Shown here in pieces: positions 23,270-36,400 of a stretch of 64,000 nucleotides of DNA. The DNA is from Alternaria dauci. Its lineage: Eukaryota > Ascomycota > Dothideomycetes > Pleosporales > Pleosporaceae. A program made the translations under genes and the position numbers. The notes beneath the pieces were generated by a model. It was given only the letters and a program-made list of their open reading frames with translations, had not been told where the DNA came from and searched no databases. The stretch lies in the NCBI RefSeq assembly GCF_042100115.1, contig NC_091279.1, forward strand, positions 620,001 to 684,000, in the 5' to 3' direction. Each line of letters opens with the position of its first letter. Positions within the stretch are counted from its first letter, which is position 1.

Positions 23270-25161
23270 ATGACTTTCGACTCCGACATTGTCAATGGCG
23301 ATGTTATGCCTGCCAAGAGAGGCACGATCCCGGCACTCTGGAGTGCGAAGCGTATTCCACATAGCGCAGACTTCCCCGATCCCTATGAATTGATCGGAGA
23401 CGCATACGAACGGATACCGGTGGCGAATGAGTGGGAAATAATAGATCCGTATGTCATAGAGTTGCTGTACATTGTGGGTCGTCACTTACGCAGCACAGGA
23501 ACAGCAAGAAGCTACCATATTTGGCGCACATCAAATCGCTATCAACCTCATGGAAAACCTTACGTCATCTGGCGGACTGGATGCAGGTTGGCACAACACC
23601 ACTGCGTTGGAACGAAATCAAAGGTAACCCAGAAGAGCTCGAAAGGCGCCTGACCAAGACCAATGTCACTTTCGTGGAATACAACCCTTCCACTGCACCC
23701 AAAACTATAGAAATCAAGACACCAACATTGCTGCACGAGACCTTACAAGCCTTGTCGCATGAGGGTACGAAAGAGCCTCCTCTGCGACTGTTCGTTGTGG
23801 AGGATCTCTCCCAACAAGTCATAGAGCTTTTGGGCGCGCGCTTTGACATCGATCCGTTGTTCTTCCGCGAGCAAATTGATGACTACGTATGGCATAACAC
23901 TCGCGACCCCTGGGCGTCCCCGCCTAGCCTAATGTCAAGCATGAAGCATCGACCGTGGTTCAGAATGCGCAATATGAGATTACGATACTTCAAAACAGAG
24001 GAGGAGTTTTACAAGTCGAGGTTGGAAGCAAACTCCTGGAATGTGCTGAGACGTCCTGACAACGATGAGAATCATTGGCATTATCAAGACAAAGAAGGAG
24101 CAGTAGTATCCATCATGCGTACACGAACCACAATGTGGATTGGCAAGGATAAGAAGTGTGGAAACGGAACCGTCGGAATTGTGTTGCTCGATCCAACCGT
24201 CAGCCAGGGCCAACCACTATGTGAGTAGTAACACATAACCCCTCGACTTACCAAAAGTATATGCTAACACTGCGAAGGGTATGATCGCAGTAATTGGCTG
24301 CCAACCCCTAAGATGGAGACCAAGGTCTACCCTTCGATCAAGTCTTCTGTGTCCTGGTTCGAAGATATTGTCCAAATGACTACCGCATTTCCATGGTTCG
24401 AGCGGAGAGAAGGCCACGATATAAATGCGCAAGTCCTCGCTAAACCAACCATATACACCATCTGCGCGGAATGGCTTATAGTGTGTGACTACGTAAGGGC
24501 CCGACTTAGCCAAATAGAATGGGAACTTGAATTGCCGCGCCTCTTCCGCTCAAAAGGCGATGCCATTGACACATCGCTCAAACGGCTACATACCTGGCGT
24601 CGGCAGATTCCTGTTTTTCGAGAGATGGTAACAGAGACGTTGGAACATGCGCTCCCAGCCGCAGCGCGACTTACCACTCCGTCTCCTCAAACTTCCGCCG
24701 TACCCAACTCACCTCTTTCTATACGCTCAGTGTTTTCCGAAAACCTGGTCATCAATTTTGAACAAGTGGAAGGGTTTGAGGACATAGTCCCCGATTTCAA
24801 ACGTGTTCTTGTTGGGGTCAACGAACTACAGGAACGCGTCGACCGTCTTACCAGCATTGTTACTTCGGAGATATCTATCGAAGATTCACGTCGCGGACTT
24901 GAAGAGAACCACAACATGGCAAGGATCACGTGGCTGGCGACTATCTTCATTCCTTTGACGTTCATATCTGGGCTATACAGTATGAACGAGAGCGTTGCGG
25001 CGTTGAAGTCAACGTACGGGTGGTATTTCATCACCGCCGTGCCGTTTACGTTAATCGTTATGGCAATCGGATGGGTCGCGGGCGGCGGAAGCCTCACGCC
25101 TTGGAAGAAGGATTCTACAAAGCAAAGAGGTATGATTGGGGGACGGGATGCAAAGTTGTGA
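23270..25161 (+). CDS. CorA-like Mg2+ transporter family membrane protein
   Basis: Exons 23270-23448, 23499-24220 and 24278-25161 encode about 594 aa, with phases continuous across GTATGT and GTGAGT donors. The long N-terminal half is soluble (VVEDLSQQVIELLGARFDIDPLFF resembles the fungal CorA-like cytosolic domain). Helical segments lead to two C-terminal membrane helices (around WLATIFIPLTFISGLY and WYFITAVPFTLIVMAIG). Between them the CorA signature GMN is replaced by SMN (YSMNES), which in characterised CorA would be expected to impair Mg2+ selectivity. Many fungal members share such variants and their substrate is unknown. The protein ends in DAKL, an incidental match to a peroxisomal tripeptide. 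Confidence 0.85.
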
Positions 25162-25299
25162 TAATGCAACGCATGACACGACGCAACACCAGTACCGGAA
25201 AACATTTTCTCAAGATAGAGCGGCATATCGATCCCGTAGTTTATTGATTGGTAGCTTGCATCAACACCGGCATTGCTTCTCGTTGTCACCCGCCGTCGG

Positions 25300-26987
25300 C
25301 TACAATGTAAATCTGAAGCTTGGATGCTGATGGCCGAGTCTCTCCGCATCCGCTTGCACAAGTCTATCAGCTCGCTCACCCCTGTCTCGCTTCCTGTTCT
25401 CCTGGCCCAGGTAAACACACTGGGCGGCAACAAGTACGATCGTGATCACCAATGCACCGATACTGACCGAATGGCCCAGAACGTACCTCGGCGCATCGCG
25501 TTGGAGGTAGATAAAGGTACCGATAAAGGCCGAGCAATTGGCAATGGAGATTATCGTACCGATACCGACTGCTCGGACATAGTGCGGCGCAAGGTTGTTG
25601 GAAGCCCATCCCTGATTGCACATACATAAGTAAGAGACGCATTTGAATCATTGTGTCAAGCTTACCATGAGCATGGGTGAGCCTTGGAAGACACCAATGG
25701 CAACTAAGAACGTGCCAGCATATCGTACGGCGTTTGTCGTCGCGACTATCAGCATCACGTAACCGCATATTCCCAATATGGATCCCCCGATGATAAAGTA
25801 CCCCCGGTTCTTTAGCTTGTCTGAGGCATACGCTGTAACGATGACGGTGATGAAGGCGGCCATGTTGGGCGGCACCGTGAAGAGTTGCGCGGTAGTACTT
25901 CGATAGCCCATGCCTGCGATGATGCTAGGTAGAAACAATGAAAAACTCTATTATGAATCAGTGTTGCCTTCGTCAAACGGAAGTCGATAAGACTTACGTA
26001 TAGTGGAACCAATAAGAAGAACCAGATGAAAGCGGAAAGATAGGTCTGTGGGGCTTTCAGTGCCATCTTGACCCAATACCAGCTGAACTTCTCATCATCC
26101 ACATTGACTTTGGTAGATCCCCCTGCATCAAGTCTCATGCGCCGTAGTGCCCACTCTTTCTCTTCGTCGTTCAGGAAACCTGCTGCTGCAGGAGTGTCGG
26201 GCATGAAGAAGAAGCAGATGATGCCGAAAAGAACAGTCATTGCGCCTTCGACTATACTCAGTCAGTGCACCATATTCTCTGATATAGATGGCAATCTATA
26301 CAGGTTATTCAAGGAACACTTACTAAAGAAGATCCAGGGCCACCTCCGATACTCCCCAACTTCGATGGTGGCCAACCCCGAGGCCAACAGTCCACCAAAA
26401 GCCCCGGATAGAGGCGCAGCGCAGTAGAACAACCCACTTCTCAACAACATTTCTCCTCTCCTGTAGAACATGGCAAGATATATTATCACGCCACCAAGAA
26501 TACCACCCTCAAATAGTCCTAGCAACAGCCTACATGCGACCAGCGCAGCGAAAGACTGGACGAAGCCCATGAATGTGCACACCAGACCCCATGCAGTTAT
26601 CAGAGCCGGTAAGTATATGCCGGCGCGTAGGCGCTTGACGAGAAGGTTCGAAGGTACATCAACGAGGATGTACGGGATGTAGAAGACTAGGAGCGTGATG
26701 TTGAACCGCGTGCCGGTTGTAATTGACAGGTCGTCTGACAGACCTGCAATACGAGCGTTACCGATATTGCTGCGGTCTATGAATGAAAAGAGCCTAGACA
26801 GATTACTTAGTATACAGCCTGGTGTTGTGTACAATGAGAAGGAAGGGTACCAAATTCCGAACAACCAAGGCAAGATGTGAACATCGAATTTACGATTCAG
26901 ACGCTTGTCTAGGGCGACATCGATCGTCTCGTCAAGCACAATGGCTTTCTCGATACGCTCGGTGCCGGATTCTTTGGATTGTTCCAT
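25300..26987 (-). CDS. MFS transporter, Dal5/allantoate permease (anion:cation symporter) family
   Basis: Five exons: 26987-26851, 26793-26324, 26251-25998, 25947-25666, 25611-25300, giving 484 aa. The first intron is 57 nt and in frame. If left unspliced it would insert 19 residues into helix 1, whereas splicing restores the family pattern LFSFIDRSNIGNA. Twelve membrane segments are predictable, with FYIPYILVDVPSNLL, LLLGLFEGG and YRRGEM typical of the Dal5/Tna1/vitamin transporter branch. It is expected in the plasma membrane, importing a small organic anion such as nicotinate, allantoate or pantothenate. The substrate is not predictable. It converges with the CorA-like gene, with 138 bp between the stops. 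Confidence 0.9.
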
Positions 26988-27424
26988 TGTGACTGGCTAG
27001 TACATCCAAGGATCAGCAGCGCGCAATTATGACAAGAACGGAGAAGTCAGATGTGAATAAAAAATGCGATAGAGATTAACAGAAATCTAAAGATCTAGCG
27101 ATTGTGACACTCATGACCCGTAATTGTACGTCTTCCCGAACCAATACCGATAGACCAATGTCCCTACGCACTGCGGGGAAGTTCGAAGGATCAACACGAA
27201 TGCGGGGGTTTCTCCAAGAGACATGCCCAGCTATTAAGAAGGCTTGTCTACCAGTGAGCTTCCCACAAAATGTCTTGTGCAAGGGCGATGTGGCGGGATG
27301 GCGTTGCCCAGAAACGGCTGGACTGCGAATGAGGAGAAGAGAGGCAAGGCTGGTAAGCGAAACAGCAGAAAATGTGGCTGCCGATGACCCGAACCACGCG
27401 CCGTTAGCGAGCCGTTGCCGCCAC
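26988..27424. other. Intergenic
   Basis: Promoter of the Dal5-like transporter and 3' flank of the acyltransferase. The ORF over 27104-27652 is antisense to the acyltransferase terminal exon and is rejected. Confidence 0.4.
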
Positions 27425-28810
27425 TTATTTCGTCATGAACGCCCAAAAGCCTCTAGCCAGAACGACGCTCGGCAGATCAACGAGACGATAGAAAACCTCC
27501 GCTGTGATTGCAACCAGAGGTGCGCAGACCAAGAAGCAAACGAAACTGCTCAAAGCGTTGTTCATGCCGGAGGCGACCATGTGTGTGTAAAGCTTGATAC
27601 CAGCGGTGTATATGATTATGGATTGGACGAGGAACCAGCCTGTGATTTGTAAGTAATTGCTTGATGAAGCGCTCCAAGGTTGTCACTTACTGAAACTCCT
27701 CTTGCCTAGCAAAACAAAGAAGCCACCGCGAAGCACAGATCGAGGCCACTCGAACGTCTCGACGAGGAGCATCGATCCGAGGATGATGAGGTAATTGTCG
27801 ACCCTCGCCATTGGCTGATCCAGGTCGATGTTCTCGCTCAGGAATCCGTCGTCGTACAGCGCAGTGTGGCCGTATAGTTCGTTTTTGCGCATGGTCGTCT
27901 TTCCGGAGATGAAGGTGAATTGCAGTACAACACCGGTTACAACCATAACGGCGTACAACGGCCAGACCGGTATAGCAGACTTGCCGATCTTGAACCCCTT
28001 GAGGGACCGGTTCTGGAAGTCCATGTTAAGGACCGCATCAGCTATGATGAGGCCAGTGACGCTGTACCAGGCCCAGCTCTGCACCCAGAACGCCGCTACG
28101 ATGAATGCCAGCATGGCCTTGACGCGCCATGAAGTTCGAGTGTTTGGAACGATAACCATGGTAATGTAGACGGTGTAACTTTGCTGGAACAGCACAGACA
28201 CTATCCACAGGGTCCCCGATGGAAACACATCGTTGGCAAGCTGACTAGCATATCGCTTGTTGACCCAGAAAATCTCAAAAAGGGAGTTGAAGTAGATGAG
28301 AAAGTTGCGGAGGCGAGTTGGTGCGACGGTGGAGATGTTGCCAGTAGAAGTCAAGAATTCGGAGACGTAATCGGTCGAGCTGGCGCTGAAAGCCGCTGCC
28401 GCAAAAGAGTAGGCGATGAAAGTGGGAATCCATAACCTGATACCACGGCGAAAGACACTGGATGCACCGACTTCGCGCGTCTTGTTGGCGAGATATGGCA
28501 AGCAGATGGTTCGCGCAGAGAGGAATATGATCCACGAGTAGATCAAAGCCTCGTTGGCGAAGAGCACGGAAAACGACTTGCGAAGTACGACCTGGTACGT
28601 CGGGCCATCAACGTTTTTGGAGTCAGGGAGCGCAGCTGGGAGGAATGTTTGGAAGAATACAAAGAGGAAAGATTGGAACACGAGCAGGCCACGGAGCCCA
28701 ATGAGGTAGTTCTGCTCAATCGGCAAGCTAGTCGTCCCTTGCGGGGCTGACGATGAGGGGAAAAACGTCTTAAGTTTGGATGGCAGGGTAGGCTCCATGG
28801 TTGCGGACAT
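27425..28810 (-). CDS. Acyltransferase-3 family integral membrane protein
   Basis: Exons 28810-27691 and 27639-27425 (51-nt intron) encode 444 aa from the ATG at 28810. An in-frame ATG at 28885 would add 25 residues. About ten membrane helices follow a short Ser/Pro-rich N-terminus, and the opening NYLIGLRGLL and the central GTLWIVSVLFQQ fit the acyltransferase-3 (OafA/NodX-like) fold. Such enzymes move acetyl or other acyl groups onto sugars, lipids or small molecules at membranes. The core GTLWIVSVLFQQS...VQSWAWYSVTGLIIAD matches the same segment of the fusion protein at 33465-36739 (GVLWTIAVQLQGS...AQSWGTYLWLGLLLTD), so the two are likely paralogues. The usual N-terminal RxxxH histidine of bacterial members is not evident here. 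Confidence 0.85.
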
Positions 28811-30490
28811 CTTGTTCAGTACCGTGAGTAAAGGTAAGAATCTTGATGGTAAAAGAGGAAGAGCAGCCTGCCGCAACAGGGTCATTTACCCTCAACATCA
28901 ATCTTACACGGACAACAGATTCAGCACAAGCCCATGGCAATCATGTGCAGCAGTAGCACCAAGCTCCCTACCCTTGATACCCCCGTGGGAGACCCGAGAT
29001 CAGCACCTTGGCCACCAGAACGACAACGTACCTGAAGACGACTTGTCTTTCCGCAACTAGCACAGCATTCACCTACCGAGCACGGGAAGCGTTGAGCTTA
29101 GCTACAACGCAAGCTCCCGAAGGGGCATTCAGGCGCATGCATGCCAAGGCCTAGCTATGCTTTTTGTGGCGTTCTCGACGTCCCGCTGTGAATCTGTTGA
29201 TAAGCGTTGACCCTGGTTGAGGCTGGCAGTGGGTAACTTTTGCGGGTTACAGTAGTTCACAATTGTTGCAAGCCGAGCCAGTGAGCATCCGGGTGGCTGT
29301 TGATCGTTATCTTGTCCTCGGATACTAGGTTGACGGCCTTGCAATTCTGTAACAATGCAGTCCTTGTCCTACATATCCCAGACGCACATCGTGACGTGCT
29401 CGATGAAAAGCATCTTGATCCCTCAACATGCCAGTGAACAGCCATCCCCCGGATCTTTCCTGGATGGCGCACGGGCCCGCACTGTCTACACCTGCCAGTT
29501 TCCCTGTCTCAACACCGGAAGTTGTCTGTGCATGTCGAGCGCTATACCACTTCGTCGAGCGCTTAGTCACAAAGGGTCATGAGATTCACGCATTCGCACA
29601 AAACATAGGGGCTGACTCATGTCGTCGACCCAAAAAGGAAGGTGACGAGACACGAACAACGAGAACCCACCGAAAGCATTTACTGACCGAGAGAAAAATG
29701 TCGTGTCGAGTTTTCCTAGCTCAGAGGCGGATGGTTCCGCTGACCGACGATGTTGCGCTACCCGCCATGTGTTGTGTACTGGGTAGCGGCATCCCACGCG
29801 GGCCTAGGGAACGCTTGTGATGTGGACCTGTACGCTAGTAGGGGCGCATCGATCGCCCGCATAGTCGACTTGTAATGTCCCGACCACCCCTGGTGCTGTT
29901 GATTATTTTCTTTTTAACGTCGCTAGGGCAGGATTTTCTGGCAGGGCGCAAGGACGCAGGGACCGTTTCAGTAAGGTGTTTCGTGCTAGAATTTTACTTA
30001 TCTCTGAGATTTGCCTTGAAAGATACAGGGCGTGTCGGATCGGGATCTCAATCGCCGACACGACCTTGCTGGGATGGTGCGATTTCTCCGTGTTCCTGCA
30101 GCATCGCCGCGCGTTGCTCGATGGGCTAACTAATTTACTCGTAAGCACCGAGAACATGTCACGACACATATTGATCAATCAACGAAGCTTATTGGTAGAG
30201 GAGAGGACAGTAAAGTCTTGGGAAACCTTGTGCAACAGAAATTCTTTGAAACACTAGTGGATGCATGAAGAACTTAAAGTAATGGTAATGATGATGTAGG
30301 CTTGTGGTAATAGTGATTATAGTGATATTAGTCGTATGTTATATACTGGAGCGTGACTCATTATGGCTTCAAGCCGCCACTGCTGGCTTTTGAGTCTCCA
30401 TTCCGTTATCCAATGAGAGAGCATCTAATGTCCCGCGCCCTCTTCCCTAAGATATTGACAAAAAAAACACTGAAAAGGTATAATGTAGTG
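28811..30490. other. Gene-poor intergenic stretch
   Basis: 1.7 kb without a supported gene. Scattered ORFs under 130 codons have no motifs. An imperfect GTAATGGTAATGATGATG-type repeat lies near 30278-30333. Confidence 0.4.
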
Positions 30491-32074
30491 TTACTTCCTG
30501 GCTGTTGGGTTCCAGGAGCTGTACTTGACAAGTTGGCGAGCGTGACCATATAGACCGATCGTGGCGTTGAGAATAAGGTAGAAAGGGTACAGAACCGAGA
30601 AAAGAATAATCATTCTCCTGGAGATGTACTCGGACTTGACTTGATTGGTGATCCAGAGTGTGGCAATCAAGCAGATGACACTGTGAAACGACGACGTTAG
30701 CGAGGTACAAATTTAATTGTGCAGGTGCGGTACGAACCTAATGATGAAAAGCCACTGTGACACAGGGTACTGGAAATAGACCAGCTTCCACAGCTCGTCC
30801 CCGGTGGTCGGAAATTTGACGATCACGAACGATGCAACGAGACACGTGTACTGGGTCACCAGATAATACGATGACTCGCGGATGAGTAGTAGTGAGAGTA
30901 CACCAAAGCGTGCAGTGAAGCTACGCTTAGCGTGCTCCTCGTGCAACGGATCCTTGACTCCATTCCAGACCATCTTCATGTGACGCATACTAGCTTGAGC
31001 CCAACCCTGAGCCCACCGGAGACGTTGCTTCCAGAATGCGTTGAAGGTAGTGGGGGCCAACTCGTACGAAGTGACATTGAGATCATGAACAGTCTTTGCA
31101 CCTTTGGAGAAGGCGCGGAGAGCCGAGTCAATGTCCTCGGTAAGCATTGTGTCGTCCATCTTCAGGTCACGCAGCAGCGAAGTGCGCCAGTAACCATTAG
31201 AACCGCAGAAGAGACCGAACCCCCACATGGTAGAGCGACCGGGATGAGAGACGGCGTAGATCTTGTCAAACTCGACAGCGATCATGTTGGTCATGAAGCT
31301 ATCGTCCGAGTTGAAGACAATGCAACGACCTTGAACAATGTCGACCTCCTTGTCAGCAACAAATCGTTCGGCAGCCCATCTGGGTGAGTTTGGGTGAGGG
31401 TAGTGGTCGCAATCGTAAATGGCGATGATGTCCGACCCAGTGTCCAGCGTGAAGAAGTAGTTGAGATTGTCTGCCTTGGAAGTGGAGTTGGGCACCTTGA
31501 TGACCCTTGCGTGTTGGAAGCGCTGGGGGAGTTGGGCAAGCTCGCTTTCCAATGGCTCAATTGCTTTCGGGGTGTTGTAGAGGATGTTGATGCGTATCCT
31601 CTCAGAGGGGTAGTCAATCTGCTCGAGCGCATAGAGAGCTCGATCCATGATGATATCCTGCTCATTTGGTAGGTAGGCGACGATGAGCAAATCGATAATC
31701 GGTAGCTGGTGGTGCGGCGTGGGGAACAGCCACTGCTTCTCCTGCGCTTGGGTGACAATCTCTCTTGCCTCACGACAAGGAGTAATGCTGAAGAATGCCT
31801 CCAGAACGGTTGTACCGGCGATGTAGAAGTTGGTGCACATGTAGATGAACCAGAAGATGGCAATCAAGCTGTTGCTACAGTACATGTAGAGGCATACCGA
31901 GAAGACGTAGTATGAGGCGACCAGGCCAAAAGGCGTCCATTCTGAGATGAACGATGATGTTTGTCCAATGGCCTCGGAAGCGCCCAAACCGTTCTTTGGA
32001 GACGACTTGTCGTTGACCACAGGAGAGGCGGCCTCTCCAACCTCGATCACGCAGTCCTTTGTAGAGTCTGACAT
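30491..32074 (-). CDS. Membrane family 2 glycosyltransferase (fungal type 2 GT)
   Basis: Exons 32074-30738 and 30680-30491 encode 508 aa. The donor is the less common GTTCGT. Two N-terminal membrane helices (about 48-95) precede a cytosolic GT-A domain with the processive GT2 motifs: the substrate D-x-D in IYDCDHYPHP (about 221-223), TEDIDSAL with the catalytic aspartate (about 312-316), and QRLRW (350-354). C-terminal helices follow, completed by the second exon. These motifs are shared with cellulose, chitin and hyaluronan synthases. A conserved fungal type 2 GT with this layout is reported to be needed for hyphal growth on solid surfaces and virulence in Zymoseptoria and Fusarium. Membership of that exact clade is inference. 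The glycan product is unknown. It lies between two acyltransferase-3 genes. Confidence 0.9.
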
Positions 32075-33464
32075 CTTGAAACGAATGTATGATGCGACAG
32101 TGACAGTGGAAGGGGGTAGTCAAAGCGAATGGTGACTATGATGGAGGGGGTGGGACAACTTCCAAGGAGCGGAGACCGAACATATATTCGACACTTGATT
32201 GTACAATCTCCTAGTGCATGTTGTAAACAGCGTGGCGAGCAACCAGCGAGCGGAGAAGGGGGAATACCGCCGAAGGGTTCATGTCGAAACCGTCATTACC
32301 GCCTGTAGGAGCTGGTCTCCATGCAGGCTGCGTGCTCTACTGAGATCAGCATTACCTCGCATCAACAACGCCAAGATGTGATAATGAGCTTGGAGTGGGT
32401 CGGTCCTGCACGTTGATCATGTCGACCCTGGTGCACCTCTACATCTCGGGAATGGTGAATATGCCAAGTCACATGTCAAACCCACGCTGATATGCCCGGC
32501 CAGCCAACAGGCTGCTTTTTGCCAGTAGGCCGCAGTTTGATCCACGTCCAGGAACTGCCCGTGTATACTGAATTGGGCGGGTTTGGGAGAATCTGTTGCA
32601 GGGGTGACATTGCCAGCCACTTATCTTACGCGGCATGGCCCTGGTTCCCGGTGTACATGGCAATATTGAACCTGCAGAAGCTATGCAGCAGCTGTGCAAG
32701 AGCTGACTGCAAGAGCTGAAAGATTGGGCACTGCCCTCGGCATTGACACGACAACGCGCTCCCGCAGCGGCATGGTGAGTGCAGAATAGGCCGCTGGGAA
32801 TGACCAGTGTAACGCCGCCCCTTGTCGTTCCGGAAACGACTGATAGCGGTCGATGCTAGCAACGAAGATCTGTGATCGAAACTGGGATGGTGATGGGGTT
32901 TCTCAACAAACATGAGGCAGAACAAGCGCGTGATGCATTGGGACGTGGAGACGTCTGTGCTACGTAGCGCTGGTGCACAGGTGGGTTTGAGCAGGTGTGC
33001 GGCGCACGTTTCCGACCCACCGACAGCGGGGGCACGGCATCTTCCTCAACCTTCTTCTCTTCTACACCTCATACGGCGGCTAGTTAGCCCCATGGCCACG
33101 ACGTTCCAACCTACTTGCTATCAAGGACGGGCCTGCCAAGGAAGCTTGCATACCTTTTTTTTGGCCCTGTTGCAGGGCCGCGCACTCCCTCGCCGAGGCT
33201 GCGCTCCGATCATGACCCCTACGAGACGGGCTAGGGCTTTGTCCCAGATAGGGGAGTTTTCGAAGCGCAACGACCTGATGCCAATGTTGATCGGAAAAGC
33301 ATCGCGGCTCCTCTCCGCCCGGCGAGCAGTGTTGCCAGCTTGTGCCGGGGTCTTTACAAAGGCCTTGCACAGCTAGCTGCCTGCATATGTTGCAGACAAA
33401 TACTGCCTCTCCAATTTGAGCAGCCTGTTCCGCCCTGTCTCTGTTCAGTCACTCTCTCTTTGCC
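32075..33464. promoter_or_regulatory. Divergent promoter region of the GT2 and GH16-like/AT3 genes
   Basis: 1.39 kb between divergent starts at 32074 (-) and 33465 (+), so it could coordinate the two genes. A 13-bp unit TGCAAGAGCTGAC/TGCAAGAGCTGAA is repeated near 32694-32720. ORFs of up to 154 codons are present (32912-33376, +) but without motif. Confidence 0.4.
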
Positions 33465-36400
33465 ATGCTATACTCTAATTTGCTCGGTCTTGCCTTTGTG
33501 CATGTCTTGCCTGCGCTCGCCGATGTTACGCGTGGCCAGGACAGCTGTGCCTGTGGCTTCTACGACAGCCAGACGCAGGAGCTCTTCACCGACTCCATCA
33601 TCGTCTACTTCAACGAGACTAACCAATTACCCGCCGATTTTATCGCTGAAGACTTTGCTCAGGACTACGCAAAAGATTGGGTCCGTTGTCTGCCCTAGCA
33701 TGTGCTTTCGAATCACCAGCTAATGCTTCCTAGAATGCTGTCTACCGCGAGGGTGCCTCTCCCGAAAACCTGAGATTCAATAATAGCAACTCGCTTCAGC
33801 TTGTTGTGCAACCAACAACCAAAGACCATCTCGTTCGGGGTGCCAGTCTACGGACTAGGCGACAAGATATCCAACATGGTTCCTTTCGCACTCTCATCAA
33901 GTCTGCGGACAGGGAATCTGCCGGTACTGCGGCTTCAATGATGTGGAAGTACAACGAGACTGAGATCACTGAGCTTAGTGTCATGAACATGAACAACCAA
34001 AGGGATCCATGGGTGGGAACCTTTGTGAACAACGAATTTACAACGCGCAACCTTGGAATGAACTACAGCCAGCTCCTCAACGGTACGGCCGCCGACCGCA
34101 ACTACACTACACTCGGCGGCGGTCTCGGCAATGGAAGCATCAACCCCTGGGAGTTCACCGAGTATCGAATCGATTGGACCGCAGACTACATCAACTTCTA
34201 CATTGGTGGCAACCTCACCAGACAAGTTCAACAAAGCAAGAAAAAGGGCATGCCGTCGGTTCCTTCAGCCATGTTTTTCAAACACTGGTCGACCGGTAAC
34301 CGCTACTCGATGCGCGGTCCTCCTCGACGATCAGAGTCTGTTGCTGAAGTTGGCTGGATACGCATGTTCTTCAACTCGTCTTCAATGGGTGAAGATGCTC
34401 GCGAAGACTTTGTCGCCAGGTGCCCATTGACTAATGCATGCTCAATGGACGATATCGAACTCCGTGGCTCAACTCCGTATGGAGACAACGCGACCGAGAG
34501 GTGGGAGCAGCACAGGGGCAAAGACATCAAGCGTATGCCAGCGCTCTGGCTCTCCGTTTCATGCCTCATCTTCTCGACCATCCTGGTCATCCACGCCCTC
34601 ATCCGACGCCTTGCTCCCAAGATCAGCAGTGACACCAAGAAATCAGAACCAGCGTCCTCAGCTGAGTCGAAGGCTTCGGAGGAGCAAAAGAGGAACCCTT
34701 TCAGTGACAGTGCTTTCACAGTAGCCTCGCACGAAATCTTCTCCCGTGGTGGTGGCGACCAGAAGGCCACATCGGCCTCTGAGAAGCGCGACTCAGGCGA
34801 CGACGATATGGCCATCGAAAGGCTTCCCGGTACCTCTACTCTCGGGGGCTCTACGCCCAAGGATGGCCTATCTAGATCGAGTTCGATTCTCTTTGATAGC
34901 CGTGGTCCGACTCCGTTCAACAGCAACTTCAACACCACACGCGAGGATCTCTACGCACCTATGCCACCAATGCCGGGAACGGCAATCTCAATGGGCGGTG
35001 ACTCCATGTTGACCATGGTAGACCCCCGATCCACCGTGATGACCCCAGGCACGCCAGGCACCGCGGTATCGAGAGGACAAGAATCTATGATGCAAGGCTC
35101 TGTCCCTATGATTGCTCCACATGACAAGATCGCAATGGAGACTGTCACCGAATCCGCTCTTCCAGCTCCTCGTATGCGCCCTCAGCCTCTGCCTCAGCGA
35201 CAACGTATCGACCATCTTGCTGGTTTGACAGCCCTCTGCTCTCTCGTCGTCACCCTGATGCATTTCGGTCTTACTTTCGTTCCTGCCATCGTCACACCGG
35301 GTGCGTTTGCACACAACGCATCTGAACCATGGGCTCAGAGAATCATCGGTCCCTTCCTACTCAACCAAATGTGGCTCGGTGTCTTCTTCACAACGTCCGT
35401 TCGTTTCCTTACCGCTCCGTACCTGCGCAAGGGCAAGATGGATGAGATTGCAAAGGCAGCCGTGCGTCGTACACCCCGTCTTATGATTCCTGTCGCCGCC
35501 ATGGCACTACTCGAGTACTTCTTCATCGACGTTGGCGCTACCAAGTTCCTGCAATACATCCCGTCGCTGACCTGGTCGACATGGGCCTACGTGAGCCGGT
35601 ACCAGAACTTTGGGCAGTACATTTCTGAAATCCTCGAACTCATGTTCCTCGTTCCCAACGCCGTCCCGCAGATCACACTACATTACTGCACTGGTGTACT
35701 CTGGACCATTGCCGTTCAACTTCAAGGCTCCTGGCTTGTCCTTCTCGGCGCCCTCGTCGTATACGAGATCAAGACGCCCTGGAAGCGCATGTGCTACTAT
35801 GCATTCTGCCTGGTCAACCACTGGTATGCGCAGTCTTGGGGCACATATCTCTGGCTCGGTCTGCTCCTGACCGACCTCGACGTAACGTACAAGTGGAAGG
35901 CGTTCCTGAACAAGCGACCGTCAGCCTACTATGCCACCATCACCTTCTTCTGGCTCTGCGTCGGTGCCAGTTTTGCTGTCAACGTCATCCCTAACTGGAT
36001 CGACACGGACTTCAATTTCTCGACTGCAGAGCGTGGCATCCACCCGGACCCTGTTTCCGGCGAGCCCATCCTCAACACCGACTCAGCAGGATACCCTCCA
36101 TACTACACTCCCCGTCTCAACGGTATCCTCTTCGCTGGTGGTATGCAAGCCATTGTCGAGCTCTCCGCCGCCGTGCAATGGATCCTCTCCACCCCTCCCT
36201 TCTTGATCCTCTTCCCCCACGTCTTCACCATCTATCTGCTCCACGGTCTCGTCTTCTGGACCTACGGATCCTGGCTCATGATCTTGCTTGCCGGTCGCGG
36301 ATTCAGCTACGGCATCAACGTCACCGTTGTAGGCATAACATCCTACGGCGTCCTCTTCGCCTGTCTACCCATCATCACGCCCATCATCGAGGCGCTGGGC

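Noticed and set aside
26794..26850. Reading the first intron of the Dal5-like transporter as coding
   Set aside because: The 57-nt segment is in frame and open but has GT-AG ends and a TACTAAG-like branch site. Its removal restores a canonical helix 1.
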